From the NCBI RefSeq assembly GCF_019175385.1, contig NC_083344.1:4874965-4938964 (forward strand): 64,000 nucleotides of DNA, in the 5' to 3' direction. Below the pieces are notes generated by a model, which did not search any database, was not told the origin of the DNA, and was given only the letters and a program-made list of their open reading frames with translations. The DNA is from Lycium barbarum. Lineage: Eukaryota; Streptophyta; Magnoliopsida; Solanales; Solanaceae. Below, in pieces: positions 45,061 through 57,980 of the stretch. The translations under genes and the position numbers were made by a program. How positions within the stretch are numbered: the first letter of the stretch is position 1; every line of letters begins with the position of its first letter.

Positions 45061-45254
45061 ATTGAAAATGATTAGTTTAGGATTCAATCCTTTGTATAAT
45101 TTCTCGATAAAAGATTACATAATTAATACTACGTATTAGAGATTAATTAAAAAAATAATGATTAATTTAAAATGCGTAAAAAATATACCACTTTAATCCT
45201 TACTTCATGTATTAATGATTAATTTAAAAGGCCTAAAATAGATAGGACACCTCC

Positions 45255-48045
45255 ATGGAGCCGAGGCCCTTCGACAACATAGGGGTACTTTATCTACAGC
45301 ATGAGCATAGGTCCCATTATGTATGGGATGCACCGGTATCCTATAATAGAGTGGTTTGTACCCATTCGGGAAAGTTAGCATGGGATATTCTAGAGGCTAT
45401 TCTCCCACATCCTCGTTTCATAGATATACTACGTCGGAGCGGTATCTACCGGTGCATCGAGGTTGGTCGGCTTGTGCACGATAGGGCTCTAGTGACGGCC
45501 ATGATTGAGCGTTGGCGACCGGAGACCCATACATTTCATCTCCGCACTGGCGAGGCTACCATCACCCTACAGGATGTCGAGGTGATTTATGGTCTACAGA
45601 TTGATGGACAAGCATTGTATAGAGTGGAGCCTCCGCAGCTACCGTATCGCCAGGAGTTGACTAGGCTCACTGGTTTCGTGCCTCAGCAGAGGGATATACG
45701 TGGACAGAGTCGGTTGTTGCGGTCCTCTCTCCATGCTCACTTGCGCCTCGTAGATCTGCAGCATCCGATTGGCGAGGCGACGCCTCAGGCTGATGCTAAC
45801 TGACGTGCTCGCTTATATCTTCTCATCATATTCGAGGGCATCATGTTCCCTAACACGTCGGGTGCGGATATGAGCATGAGGTATCTGCTCTTTATTGAAG
45901 ATCTAGACCAGCTGGATGTTACAGTTGAGGCGCCTCTGTCCTGGCTTACATGTACAGAGGATTTGATCGAGCCTCTATGGGCGAGAGGCTTGAGGTCGTT
46001 GCATTTAGCCTTCTTCTTCAGGTAATATATTTAAGTGTGTGTAATAAAACACTTACTATATTTTTTCGAAACGACGACTGATAAATAATTTTTTGATGAC
46101 TATGACAGATATGGGTGTGGACTAGGTTGAGACATTTTCAGCCCATAGCTGCTCACCCTCCCGATGACTATGTTGATGAGGATATGCCATACGCGCGGAG
46201 ATGGTCGCGAGGCTGTACCAGAGGTGTGGAGACGCACCATGTCATTCTCCCATTTAGGGATCAGTTAGACCGCATGACGGCACTCGAGGTAAGTTTTTTT
46301 TATTTAACATTAGTTTGTTATTTTTGTTAATCTTTTATTGTTAACTAGTTGAATTCTTTTATAGGCTTTCATATGGACGCCGTATGATCAGATTTTGGGT
46401 CAGATGCCGGCGTTTTGTTGGGCTGGTGAGCATATGTGGATGGCACGGTGTCCATTGATCCATATGGACATCGTTGAGCATCACGCGCTTGACCGCGTGT
46501 TAGGGCAGTATGGGCATGTACAGAACATACCCTCGGCTAAGTGTTGGGAGCACGCCCACTATACCAGGGACGAGCGTTCGATCGACAATGCGGCATGGCG
46601 GGAGCGTATGCACCAGGAAGTTGATGCATGGAATGCGAGAATGACGACTCTAGCAGCGGTCGGACATGACACTCTGGTCCATGAATACATGACGTGGTAC
46701 ATGCAGATCACTCGCACCTTGATTACCAACCCCTCGACGCCTCATCCTGATGGCCGAGGATATGTATCACTCTCAGGAGCGTATGAGGCGCTGGTAAGTT
46801 TTATTAGTCTTAAACTTAATCCATCGTCTTATTATGTATTACTTTACGAATTTATTCAATTCTTAAAATTTGCAAATATATGTAGCTACGGATGACTCTG
46901 ATGATACGCCATGAGAGGATTCCCCTTACGGAGTCCCCTGAGCCTGGGATAGTGGCATATGCAGCACGGATAGTTAGCTTACCGACACTGGTATGACACG
47001 GGCACAGGAGTGGCATCGTATCGATGAGGATGTTCCAGAGCCTGTACCAGAGGATATTCCAGAGGGTGGTAGGGCTGATAGAGGTGGTCGGGCTGATAAA
47101 GGTGGTCGGGCTGGCTGAGGTGGTCGAGCTGGCAGAGGTCTAGTAGATGAGCATGACGATATAGCCCGTCACGCTCCGTCGGCTATAGATATCCCGTCGA
47201 CTTCTTTTTCCAGACCGTCGACTTCACAGAGACCTAGATATACGTCAGAGATGTTTGCACATTATGATCCTTGGTCATCATTTCCACAGGTGCCAGTTAG
47301 TGACCTACATATGGGAGACGAACATGAGGACTTAGACTTGGAGATTATTTTCGATGAGTACTTTCTTCGTCCTAGAGCCAGGCCTACGGCACCATCTGCA
47401 TCTCCGACTCCGCGGGCCGCTTAGGAGCCCTCTCACATGCCATCTTAGGAGCCCGTCGACACACAGGTTTGTTTTTTACAATAAAATAATGTATTAATTA
47501 ATTAATTATTTTATTAATCTAAACTAAATTATTTACATGTATTATAGGTTCATTCTTCTGCGCCTGTGGACCCGTATCCTCTTGTTCAGATTGACCCGTC
47601 TCCACCTTCAGCTACAGCTCCGGGTAGCGCTCAGGAGACCGTTGAAGGAGTCCTCTGACCAGCCATCTCAGGAGGCCGTCGACACACAGGTTTGTTTTTT
47701 TACAAAGAAATAATTTATTAAATAATTGTTTATATGTTATTTCATGTTTAGTTTATGAAATATTAAATTGTTTATATGTTATTTCAGGTTCGTTCTTCTG
47801 CTCTTGTGGTCTAGTATCCTTCGATTGAGTCATCTCCTGAGGCATCTAATGAGGCTACTTAGGTTTCGACCGCCGCCGTCTCCCACAGGAAGTATATTTT
47901 CACCCAGGGCCTGAAGAAGGGAAGAAAGGATGATCATGGCATAAATCATCCTGTCATTAAGAGGAGGAGAGAGGATCCTGATGATAGTGAGGGTGGTGGG
48001 TTAGGAGGATCCTTAGGCCTTACGAGATTGTGTATTTGTAAATAA
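45255..48045 (+). pseudogene. plant mobile domain (PMD / MAIN-like) gene, broken
   Basis: Exons run about 45255-46021, 46110-46289, 46365-46793, 46886-47467, 47548-47691 and 47788-48045. The first three encode the PMD fold (PF10536): W-R-P-E-T-H-T-F-H-L near residue 90, E-A-T-I-T-L-Q-D-V-E-V-I-Y-G-L after it, R-Y-L-L-F-I-E-D-L and, in the third exon, W-T-P-Y-D. The tail is acidic with G-G-R-A-D repeats and ends in K-R-R-R-E-D. Cellular members (MAIN, MAIL1) help keep genes and transposons correctly expressed in the nucleus; many others ride in transposons. Breaks: TGA 45801-45803, a frame change near 46995, TGA 47116-47118, TAG 47422-47424, TAG 47446-47448, TGA near 47656, TAG near 47811 and TAG near 47860. 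AATAAA overlaps the final stop. Confidence 0.85.
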
Positions 48046-48186
48046 AATGTACATTTTATGTTAATATTATATATATTTTTGGGTATTATTTTTTTAATGA
48101 TAATTAGTTATTTTAGTATTTATTGTCTATTAATAATAACTCGTGCGACGTCCTATATTAATTAGAACCCTATAAAATATGACAAT

Positions 48187-48583
48187 TAAACTTAAAGATA
48201 ACAAGTTTCTAAACTTACTTCGGAGCACTTTACAACTCCTAAAACGACCATCCAAACATATATGTATACTTAATGTAATGAAACGACATTATTGTACGCT
48301 AAAAAAAATATTAAGCTCTATATAAAATATTTATATTCCAACGTTTTGAAATGTGACTAATCTTCGGTCAAAGTACGAAAAAAAAACTTAAATATAACAA
48401 GTTTTCAAACTTACTTCGGAGCACTTTACAACCCCTAAAATGACGATCCAAATGTATATGTATACCTGATGTAATGAGCCGATATTATTGTACACTAAAA
48501 AAAATATAAAATTCTATATAAAATATTTATATTCCGGTGTTTTGAAACGTGACTAATCTTCGGTCAAAGTACGGAAAAAAACT
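48187..48583. repeat. 198-bp tandem duplication
   Basis: Two units (about 48187-48384 and 48388-48583), each starting with ACTTAAA(G/T)ATAACAAGTTT and ending with CTAATCTTCGGTCAAAGTACG. They lie between the PMD gene and the right inverted end. Confidence 0.88.
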
Positions 48584-48615
48584 TAATTTTGAGTTTGATT
48601 TCCAAAGGCTGGGGT

Positions 48616-48634
48616 GGGGGGGGGGGGGGGGGGG
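48616..48634. repeat. G19 homopolymer
   Basis: Nineteen G bases, preceded by GGGGT, lie just inside the right inverted end of the PMD-carrying element. Confidence 0.9.
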
Positions 48635-48790
48635 AAGAGGGTTTCACGCACAAAATCTATGTGTGAAAGGACCAAAGTGTAAATGATTCTGTGCGTAAAG
48701 CCTACTTTAGTTTTTTTTTTTTTTTTTTTAATGGGTTAGTTTGGTTCCATTTTTGTTTTTTGGTTAAAAAAATTCCGGACCCCAAACTAG

Positions 48791-50574
48791 GGGGAAAACA
48801 TCAAATGTTGCTCCTTTTTCCAGCATGACATCGTTTTTCCTGGCTGAATACTATGTCACTGTTGTTGGAAGTACATACAAATCCCATGTTTTCACCTAGC
48901 TAGCTAGTTACCATTATATTTCACTGAATTTTAAATTATATACATATAGTGTATAAAATGATATTATCCATATAGTTTAATACTTTAACACTCAATAACA
49001 TATTAGTTAGTATATTTTTATCGCATTATTATTATTATTATTATTCCATTTTAGTTGTCATTTTAATTCAAAAGAATTGTCTCAAAATAGTTGTCAAACC
49101 AGGAATTCAAAACTAAAGTGGACTAATATTTCCAACTATAGATACCCTTAACATTAAAGGAGTAATTCTTTTAATTTTTCTCATTCTAAAAAAACCTCTA
49201 ATAAATTGGGGTAACTTATAAGTAAACTATACTTTGTATGTTTTGATTTGTGATAACCATCCGAACAGGGTGTTAAAAAGGGATCGGAGGGAGTATTTGT
49301 CATAAAAAAAAACTAGTTATAATTTTATATCTCTTATAAATTACCTTAATAAAAATATCTTTCTTATACCATTATCGCATACAATTTAAACTTTATCTCA
49401 TTTCTTCAATTAATATAATTAATGTTGGTCTGCCACTGCCGACACTTTCTTTTTCTATCTCCCACCCCATTCATTCCCTTTTTTTTTTTTTTTGTTCTCA
49501 AATGTTGTGGTGAATTCTATTTTAAACTAAAGTACATCAAGTACTACTTGGAAGTTGCACAAGTTGTGACAATTTGAACCATTAAAAGGATAAAATTAGT
49601 CCTTCAATTAGTCTAAGAGTCATCTTCCTACTTTGTTCGATAAAGTTAATCATTGGGTTTGTTGTCAACCGATAAATTCGCAAAAATAACCGTTAGATTT
49701 TAAGGAGTTGATATGGGCATAGTGTTACGAGCCCATCTCCCTTAAAAAAAGTTGTATAAATTTACATAATTAGATCAGATATAAATAATTACTAATAAAT
49801 TTTTATAATAGCATTAATTGTCTAGTTACCTAACGAAAAGGGTATAACTTGCTATCACATAATTAAATTTCGATTGTAAATTTAAAGATTTTTTACTTAA
49901 ATCTGATTAAGACCCTACCATTCACATTAAAATATCTTGCGCACATTAATGAACCAGGTGTGTAGCTAAAGGAAGCAATGGGTTGAATTGTATCCGTTCG
50001 CTAAAAAGTTATATTGTGCAAATACAAAAAATAATTTTTTTTCATATATAAAATGTTGAATCTCACTAACACAAGAGAAGATTATAATGTGGCGGCAAGG
50101 AGGGTTAAAAGATCGCATTAGGTCACAGATTGAAATCCTAGTGTGATACTCCGATATTTTTTATTTTTTATTTTTGAATTTCCTTATTACATAAATTTCT
50201 GGTCCGGCACTATAAAGAACTTACCCTTTTTCTACCTTAATGCTAAGTAATTAAATAAATGATTTATTTTCCAACCACTAACTTTGAAAGAACTTTTATA
50301 CAATTCGGTTAGTTAAGGATCAATTAATAAAGTGTAAATAAATGCGTAGAGTTACGCTAAATTGTTAACCTAACATAGACTTCTTAGTCTATACATAAGC
50401 AAAAAAAAAAAAAAAAAAAACTCTTTGAAATCAATAAACGTAATGATAGTGTAAAAATTATTTAGGAAGCTTGAGAGTCTAACAAAATATGCCTATCCAG
50501 ATATGAAATACCTAATCTAGCTAGTTTATCACCACCTAGATTTAGATTTAGTTCGTGTGGAGAATTATGCAAAG
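48791..50574. other. intergenic with one MITE remnant
   Basis: No gene is seen. A Stowaway-type element probably spans about 49045-49292: it starts near ATTCCATTTTAGTTGTCATT and ends GGATCGGAGGGAG before TA. An A21 run lies at 50401-50420. Confidence 0.4.
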
Positions 50575-50870
50575 ATCATAATTAGCACGAAGCATCGCAG
50601 CACTTACGTTTCGGGCACCAACCACAGCTAAAATGAGCTGAATCAAGGTTTTAAGTACTTTCTTTTGTTTTTTTTAATTATTTTTAGTAACTAACAACAG
50701 TGGAGATTCTAAAATAGTTAGATTGACTCTTAATGATGTATAGAGAATTAATTGATGTGCTTAATTAGACTTGTTAAGTACAACATGTGATGAGTCTGTC
50801 TTGACACCAAAAACCAAGTTGGAAACTCCATTAATATAAGCATTTTAAGTTCATAGATTCATACTTTGTT
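50575..50870. repeat. left arm of a long inverted repeat
   Basis: This arm matches, in reverse, 58139-58455 and then the piece 52385-52420. Marker matches are ACGAAGCATCGCAGCACTTA (right arm: GAAGCTTCGCAGAACTTGGG reversed) and CTCCATTAATATAAGCATTT. The arms were once about 1.5 kb apart, before the Harbinger-type and CACTA insertions. Confidence 0.75.
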
Positions 50871-51234
50871 TGGCGTAATAATTACTACTTTGAGTATAAA
50901 TTTGGAACTTCAAACTCTTAGTTGGTTCTAAGGACATCCGATAAAACTGAAACCATACAAAGAAGATTAACATGATCTTTAAGTACGTAAGAATAAAAAG
51001 TACAATTTGAGAAGTGGTCCAACTAGTACAAGTTGAGATGTAGTCCAAACTTTAATTACTCCGTACGTACTTGTATTACAATCATCCTAAATAATGAAAC
51101 TCAAAAGAAAAACATAAAATTGGGGAAAAAATCACTTTTTGTCAACTATAAATGGTACAACTATCTCTGATTGCATGGATGATATGCTTGCACTGGCAGA
51201 AGGAAGCAGAGAGAGTTTTCCATCACAAATAAGA

Positions 51235-51512
51235 CAATACAAGAAATTATAGAAATGACAACAAAAAATTTAATATTTGGCAACAATTTAGTTTTATTAT
51301 TGGCAATGAAATTTTTTGTTGTCAAATAATTTAATTTTGTTGCCATAATATTGATTATTGTTGTAACAAGTACTTTTGACAAAAAAAAAAAGTTTTGCAA
51401 TAACAGCCGTCGGGAAAAGTCTATGCAACAAAAAAAAATTGTTGTCAAAAGTACTTTTTGCAATAATAATCAATCTAGGATTTTGTTGTCAAATATATTT
51501 TTTTTTGTAGTG
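51235..51512. mobile_element. CACTA-type MITE, 278 bp
   Basis: The right end reversed reads CACTACAAAAAAAAATATAT; the left end reads CAATACAAGAAATTATAG, a diverged CACTA tip. AGA flanks both sides (51232-51234 and 51513-51515), the 3-base duplication of CACTA elements. The interior is a run of GACAACAAAATT-type motifs in both directions. Confidence 0.8.
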
Positions 51513-52417
51513 AGAAGAATTGTACGGTACAAAGAATTTCCAATTATAATTCCTTTATATAGATCCCAAGTAATTATTAACCATACAATTTTTTTTTTCA
51601 AACCTACTAAAAATCTGTCTTAATTAAAATGCACAGGATTCAAGAAATAAACAACAAACTTTTTTATATAAACTAGAGGAGTGATCGAATAAAGTGAAAG
51701 TTATATATAAAGTATGAACTAATACTTTCTATATATCTGCTGGAGTATTACAAAACTAATGTCCCTTTGGCATTTCATATTTCAAGTTCATGATGATATA
51801 TTAATTAATTATTAGCTACTTTCAACAGTAAGAGCTAGCGCCAAGCGTTGCCATACTAATATGTTGTTAAGTGATCGAAAACCACACCATGCCTCTGACT
51901 ATGAAGATGAAATAATATTTGCATGGATCAAACTTAGTGAAAAGACATCTTGATCAGTAATAACCTGGAGATAATCAAACCATTTATAGCAGATTAATGG
52001 TGGGCCTTTTGAGAATTTTCATGTCAATAATACTCCATTAAGGATATGGCCGGTGATACCAGTACGTACGGTATAGTCTGCAACGTGTTATTCTTAAATG
52101 TGCAGTAATTAGAGTTTGGACCACTTCGCATTTATATATATCTAGTACTATAATACAAGTACGTATGGCAGAATTAATTAACATACTATATGATAATACA
52201 AGTACGTACAGTAGAATTAACGCCGTATTCATATATATATATATATATATATGGACCACTACTCAACTTGAATGCATTTTTCTTACGAAGAAGTCATGTT
52301 TATTTTTTCTGTATCGTCCTGCTTTTATTGAATGTTTCCTAAAGGATGGACAAGCGATTGTAGGTTGAAAAATGTACCCTTAAAGAAGCATATGTGAAAC
52401 CGTACAAATCTATGAGT
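51513..52417. other. loop of the long inverted repeat, no gene seen
   Basis: No supported gene. ATAATACAAGTACGTA occurs twice (about 52150 and 52194) and a (TA)n run lies at 52230-52252. Confidence 0.5.
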
Positions 52418-52728
52418 TTAGAGGGTATTTGGCTGAACTTATAAGCATGTCAAAATAACTTATAAATACTTTTTAATTATTTATGCGTTTGGTAAACACC
52501 TAAAGGGCTTATAAGTTAAAATTAGCCAAAAATTATAAGACGATTATTTCCAACTTATGACTTTTCATCCTATAATCAATTTTGAATTGACCAAATTTTT
52601 TATTATTTTATCCTTAGTATTTTATCTAGTTAAATACATTTCTCAAAGCAAAACTCCTAACTTTTTCTGTACTCCGCATAATTAGTCGTTTCTTCCATCT
52701 TCTTTTTTACCACTATTAAAAAAAAACA

Positions 52729-53165
52729 TTTAGCAACGGACGTAATCTGTTGCTAATCAGCATATATCCGTCGATAATTATATTTTGCGGCGGATTAATG
52801 ATGGAATATCGACCGTTACTATTTTGCTCGTTGCTAACCTCTTAGCGAAGGAAAAATAAAATCCTTAGCAAGCTTAGCGAGGGAAAAATAAAATCTAGAG
52901 CAAGCTTAGCGACGTATGAGATCTGTTGCCGCATTATAGCGACAGAAAGCTATTGTTATAAAGTCTGTCGCTAGTTTCATATTTCATTTCGTCGTTTTAG
53001 TAAATTAGCAACGAAAACTTTTATCGCTAATCCGAGGCACGTGTTTGAGTCTTTTATGCCCTGCTTTTGGCAATAAAAAATCGTTTGTCGCAATTAGTCG
53101 CCAAACTTTTTGTCTATAGCAACGACCAAAATACATCGGAAAATCTGTCGCAATATTTTTTCTTC
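52729..53165. repeat. CACTA left subterminal repeats
   Basis: A dozen or so degenerate copies of TTAGCAACGGA / TCCGTCGCTAA lie in both orientations. They are the likely transposase-binding sites. Confidence 0.75.
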
Positions 53166-53545
53166 TAATATTTTATTTATTTATTTATTTATTTTAAATA
53201 CGCCTGTTGAAACATATATTAAACGTAACTTATTAAATACCATTCAAAATAACTGACGTTATTATAAATAATATTTATAGAAGGTTCAACAAAACATCGA
53301 GAGCACCAAGCTATCAACTACCAAAAGAACAAACATTCATCAAGTATTGTTAATGCATAATTTTTTACTTTCCAACAAGAAACGGACAATATCAAGAACT
53401 AATGCATGTGTGAATGACTACAATCGTCATTTGAAACTAAAGGATCAACAACGTCAACGTTAGCAGTAGTAGGAGGCATTATAGGTGTCACGACTGATGG
53501 GTTGTTGATAGGGGCATTTGGATAATGTGATTGTTAAGAAATCAC

Positions 53546-53611
53546 TCAATACAGGAAGCATGCAATCAGTCAGTGTAGGAATCAATACAGGAAGCATGCA
53601 ATCAGTCAGTG
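53546..53611. repeat. 36-bp direct duplication in the CACTA element
   Basis: TCAATACAGGAAGCATGCAA... is repeated once, starting at 53546 and 53582. Confidence 0.9.
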
Positions 53612-54002
53612 CATCTAACTCTGTTACTTTCCTTATCCCAAGTCAAAAATTTGTTTAAAACTTTCTTCTCTTGTTCTATGGGTTGGTGGTAGTCGTTTGA
53701 CAGTCTTACTTTTGAGAAAGTTTTTCGGATCTCTCAAAATTTTTTCGGATCTCTCCTAAACGGATGATGCTGGTCAAGGAACATTCTGTGACTGTCAAAC
53801 CAAGATGGTTTTCCTGTCATGTGGTAATCTAAAGGATTGTGTTTCCTCCATAAAATAAGGACATGCTAACATGCCCGCAGTACTCCATCCTGATAACATA
53901 GAATATGCTGGAAAGTCGCTGAATGTCTACATCAAAGCTTCCCTTAGTTGAAAGTTTGCTTTTTTGTGATGTAAAATGCTTTTACACCTATCTCCCACAA
54001 CA

Positions 54003-55242
54003 AGGTCAATCGTTTATTAGAGGTTGCAGATAAACATCAATTTTATGTTTAGGATTGTTTAGCCCAAGAACAATGACAGTTAAGAACATATATGCCTCCT
54101 TCATGCACATACCTAGAGGTAAATTATATTGGGTGACAATCACTAGCCACGTAGAGCATTTCCTCACAGACTGACCAAATGATTGGAAATCATCAGTACA
54201 TAACCCCAATCTTACATTTCTTAATTCAGCGGAAAAAAAAAAGAATGAGTTTCATTGAAGTCCTTCCAAGCCTCAGAGTCGGATAGACAATGCATTACCC
54301 ATGCTCTTGTGTATACTAGTGTTGGCAGTTGTAGCATGGGATGCATATAATCTCTGCAATCTAGAAATCAAAGGAAAATAATACATTTTCTTGTAAGGGA
54401 TCAATTTCCTCTTACGCGAGCCGACATCCCGCTTATACCTCTGGTAGCCACAAATTTACAAGATTATTGTTCATCATCACCCCAATATAACATACATCCT
54501 GAATCACAACATCAATCTTTTCAACCGGCAAACTCAAACTACGTGCTAACTTCTTGGTCTGATAATAGTTATCAAGCACTTTGTTATCTTCAAGTAAAAC
54601 CTCTTTCAACAATTCCATCATTTTCTTAGAACCTCTCTATGACAAAGTATTTTCTATTTTAATATTTAACATCCTGGAGACTATTGTGAGTTGAGAGAGG
54701 AAAAATTGAGATACAATTCGGCATCAGCATCTTGTAGCAAATCATAAAATCTTTGGACTCGGGATTAGGTTCCTCCTCCATTGAAGGATTAGGCTCCTCC
54801 TCCCTTGAAGTTTCATGAGGATGAGATGAATCATGTCTAATATTGCTATGAGATTGCCAACTCGAACCCTGACCAAAGTTGGGACCAGCCGCATCCAAAA
54901 CCATTTGTCAGTATGGATTATCGGATGCCGACTCAAGTTGAGCACCACCATGCAAATCGTTACCAGAAGTTATCTCACCAATCACATATTTTCCCTTTGA
55001 TACTGCTAAACAAAATAGTTCTCAACAAATCCAGAATGAATAAGGTGATATTTAACGGTTTCAACATTCATGCATTTAATGTTGTGACATTTTTTACATG
55101 GACATCTAACCTTGTCACCACTCATGTGATTTCGAGAACGTGCAAACTAGATCAAATTATCCACACCAGTTACGAAGCTAGTGTTTATACCCCCTTGGCC
55201 ATCCAACTTTTCGTACATCCAAACACGGTCTAGATTATTCAT
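54003..55242 (-). pseudogene. TNP2-type CACTA transposase, N-terminal and central fragments
   Basis: On the minus strand the frame opens at 55242 with W-M-Y-E-K-L-D, followed by the transposase-associated domain (P-C-K-K-C-H-N...V-K-Y-H-L). An acidic E-E-E-P-N-P stretch and a D-L-L-Q-D-A-like piece lie at 54700-54850. The diagnostic G-L-C-T-D-D-F...V-I-V-T-Q-Y-N-L-P-L-G-M-C-M-K block is at 54206-54070. Several stops and frame changes occur between them, starting with a TAG at about 55153. The C-terminal part of the transposase core is not found before the left subterminal region. The gene is dead. Confidence 0.8.
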
Positions 55243-57559
55243 GTTCTTATTAATAATGAAATAAACAAAGCAACCAAAGTTCCCTCTTTATATAATTAAT
55301 AAAACCAGGATGACCTCTAAATGAAAGAACAAGTTGAAATACCTTAATGAAACAAAACATATATTTCGTTTCTCATAAAGAAATAGAACATATCGTTCAC
55401 CTTTTTCGTTAAAAGAAATGAGAAACTGAAAACAAAACATATTGATCACTGTTCTTCATAATAAACGTTTCGCCTTAATCACCTTAAATTCTAGCCTTAA
55501 GTTTCCAAAACAAGAAGTTCAAAACAGTAGGCTCAATAAATCCCAGAATGTAACAAGTATAGTCCAACAAACAACTCATCAATTGTAGCTTTTAATAAAT
55601 TTATTTCTTTTTGCCTCATCTTTATTAATAACTAATATCCATTGTGAGAAGAAATAGATATTACTTCACATCATTGTAAACAAGTTTACTAATGCTACAA
55701 TAAGTCAGCTCAAGTATTATCTGGACAAAGTACAACATACAAGCGCTTTTGTTCCTCAAGTTTAATAATGCTACAATAAGTGCATTGTTAGTGTATAATT
55801 GAGGTTCCGTCTTAAAACAAGTGTTGCTAACTCAAATCTTCTAACTGAAAACTACCACCACTTATACCATTCTTAGTCAAGAGGATTACAACTATTTTTA
55901 TCATTATCTTCTGTAGTTTTCATTGAACATCAGTCACTACACCATTCTTAGCTAAAAAGATAGCTGCTACCAAACATGTTTTTTCCTTTTACAATAAGTA
56001 TTGCTACTAATCACTTTTGACTGCAGGCATTTCTCCATCAGGAAACCTTTTTTTATCTTCAAATGGATAATTAGGTTAGTCACTGAAAATTACTAGATTG
56101 TCACCTTGTCCAAGACTATGCAAATAAGTATAACTTACAGTGACTACCTAAGTTTCTCTTCATAAAAAAGAAAAAGTGACTACCTAAGTTTCTTTTCAAA
56201 CTAATTTGCTCGAACAAGAAAATCCTATGTATCAATCTCATTTATTTGTTTCTCTTTATGCGTACTCGAAATTTACTGATCCAATTTTTCAAAATTGTTC
56301 TTAAAGATCTTTTAAAGGGTAAATTGCTCACTCCTGAAAAAGTTATTTATTTTCAGGCTTCAAACTTGAAGCTTTTAGTTAAGAAGGATGAATTCTTTAT
56401 AATCTCACCACATCAACATATCAATCTGATATTGTTTTTACGTTTTAAGCATTAATTGTATTTTTACCTAGCATTCACCTGAAAAGTGTATCAACACCAA
56501 GTAAGTTGAATGCTTAAACTGTCCTAGAATCGAAATTAACAATATGCAGAAATTACTAATCGGCTATCAAACAACTATTGATATTATTAATTAGCTACCA
56601 AAGATAAAAATCATAAATTCTTACAAATCAAGCAAAAGGGCTTAGAAAACATTCACAACTTTAGACTATTAAGCTTAAAGGTAAATGAACAACGAACAAG
56701 AGAAGAAGCTATAGAAAAATCCTAAAATAGTCAATCAATACCACTATCATACCAATATTTGGACTGTGAATAGCATTAAGAATGTTGGTATGGATGAGTT
56801 TTGAATAATCGAGTAAGAAACCCCAGTTCACTAACACCGACTTCAAACATTGAAATCGAATTGTCAAATCACAGAATGAAGAATGTTGAGTTCTTCAAGT
56901 TTTTTCTCTCGACATGCAACAGATTAAACGAACTTCAAGCTCCAATAGTATTATACAACAAGGTTTGGCACAAGCAAAGATTGTATTTTCATTGTCAGCA
57001 GATTTATGGCCCAAATAGAGATTCCCAACACTTAACCTTTAAAAAAATTAAAAACTTGCAGATTTCAAGACATCCAACTTCGATTTAGATCACCAAATAT
57101 AACCTAAATCTGTACCAATCCAGAGTTCAACGCAAACAAAGACGTACAAACTAGATTTTAGCAATAATAAGCAAAAAATACAGATTTATGCACAAACAAG
57201 ACATACCCAATAAATTTAACTCCTATTTCAGATTTAGCTTCAGAGAATACAAAGAAAGAGAAAAAGGAGACGAAGCCCTAACTCCTATCGCGCACAAATT
57301 ACCCATAAAACATGCAAAGAAAGAAAAACATACATGTCCTTGAGATAAAAGATGATCCAGCAGCGAAGAAAAGTAAGAGATGCAGTAGAAGAAGAGCAAA
57401 GATGCAGGAGAAGAAGATAAAAACGCAGGTGAAGCCCTAGATTCATATTATTTTGATCACTCTCATGATTTCGTTCTAGATGCAGTAGTAGAAGCTCTTT
57501 CTCTCTCAATGTTGTGGTGTTGGCTATGAAACAAAGTATAGATGTGTGCCCTAGGATTT
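55243..57559. other. CACTA 5' region, no further gene recognised
   Basis: AT-rich, with only short ORFs. By position this should contain the promoter and leader of the minus-strand transposase gene. Confidence 0.45.
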
Positions 57560-57980
57560 ATCGCTTAGTTTACACCTACTGACGGAATTAACAATGGGAT
57601 TTATATTACATCGCTAAATAATACCTTAATTTTTTTTATTTTATAAAAAGAATTAACAACGGATTTTTCCGTCGCTGCAAATAGAAGTTTTTTAGGGAAA
57701 AATTTAAAAACCTAGCGAAAGATTTTCCATTGATAAATCCATCGCTACGTATTAATAAAACTTGCCGCATCCTTTTTGTTGCTAAATCTGTGGGGAAATT
57801 TAAGGCGCCAAAATTTTGCGCTGATAGATAACGATGGAATTTAGTTTTCGTCGCTAATCCGTCTCTATTTAATGAACTAAAATTTTAATTGTTGGTCTCG
57901 CGACAAAATGATTATTCCGGAGCTAATTCGTCGTAGTTAGCGATGGAGTGTGGTCTGTCGCTAAACGCTTTTTTTTGGTA
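57560..57980. repeat. CACTA right subterminal repeats
   Basis: TCCGTCGCTA / TAGCGACGGA-type motifs in both directions mirror those at 52729-53165. Confidence 0.75.

Larger units (their letters stand above)
44108..48790. mobile_element. putative DNA element with inverted ends carrying a plant mobile domain gene
   Basis: The outer 130 or so bases on the two sides match in inverted orientation: the left has AACCCATTAAAAAAAA, GGACCAAAGTGTA and ACGCACAGATTCTGTGC; the right has the reverse of these. The plant mobile domain gene lies between. I could not settle the target duplication, so the exact ends are uncertain. Mutator-like is the likeliest class because plant mobile domain genes are known to travel in such elements; this is inference. 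Confidence 0.55.
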
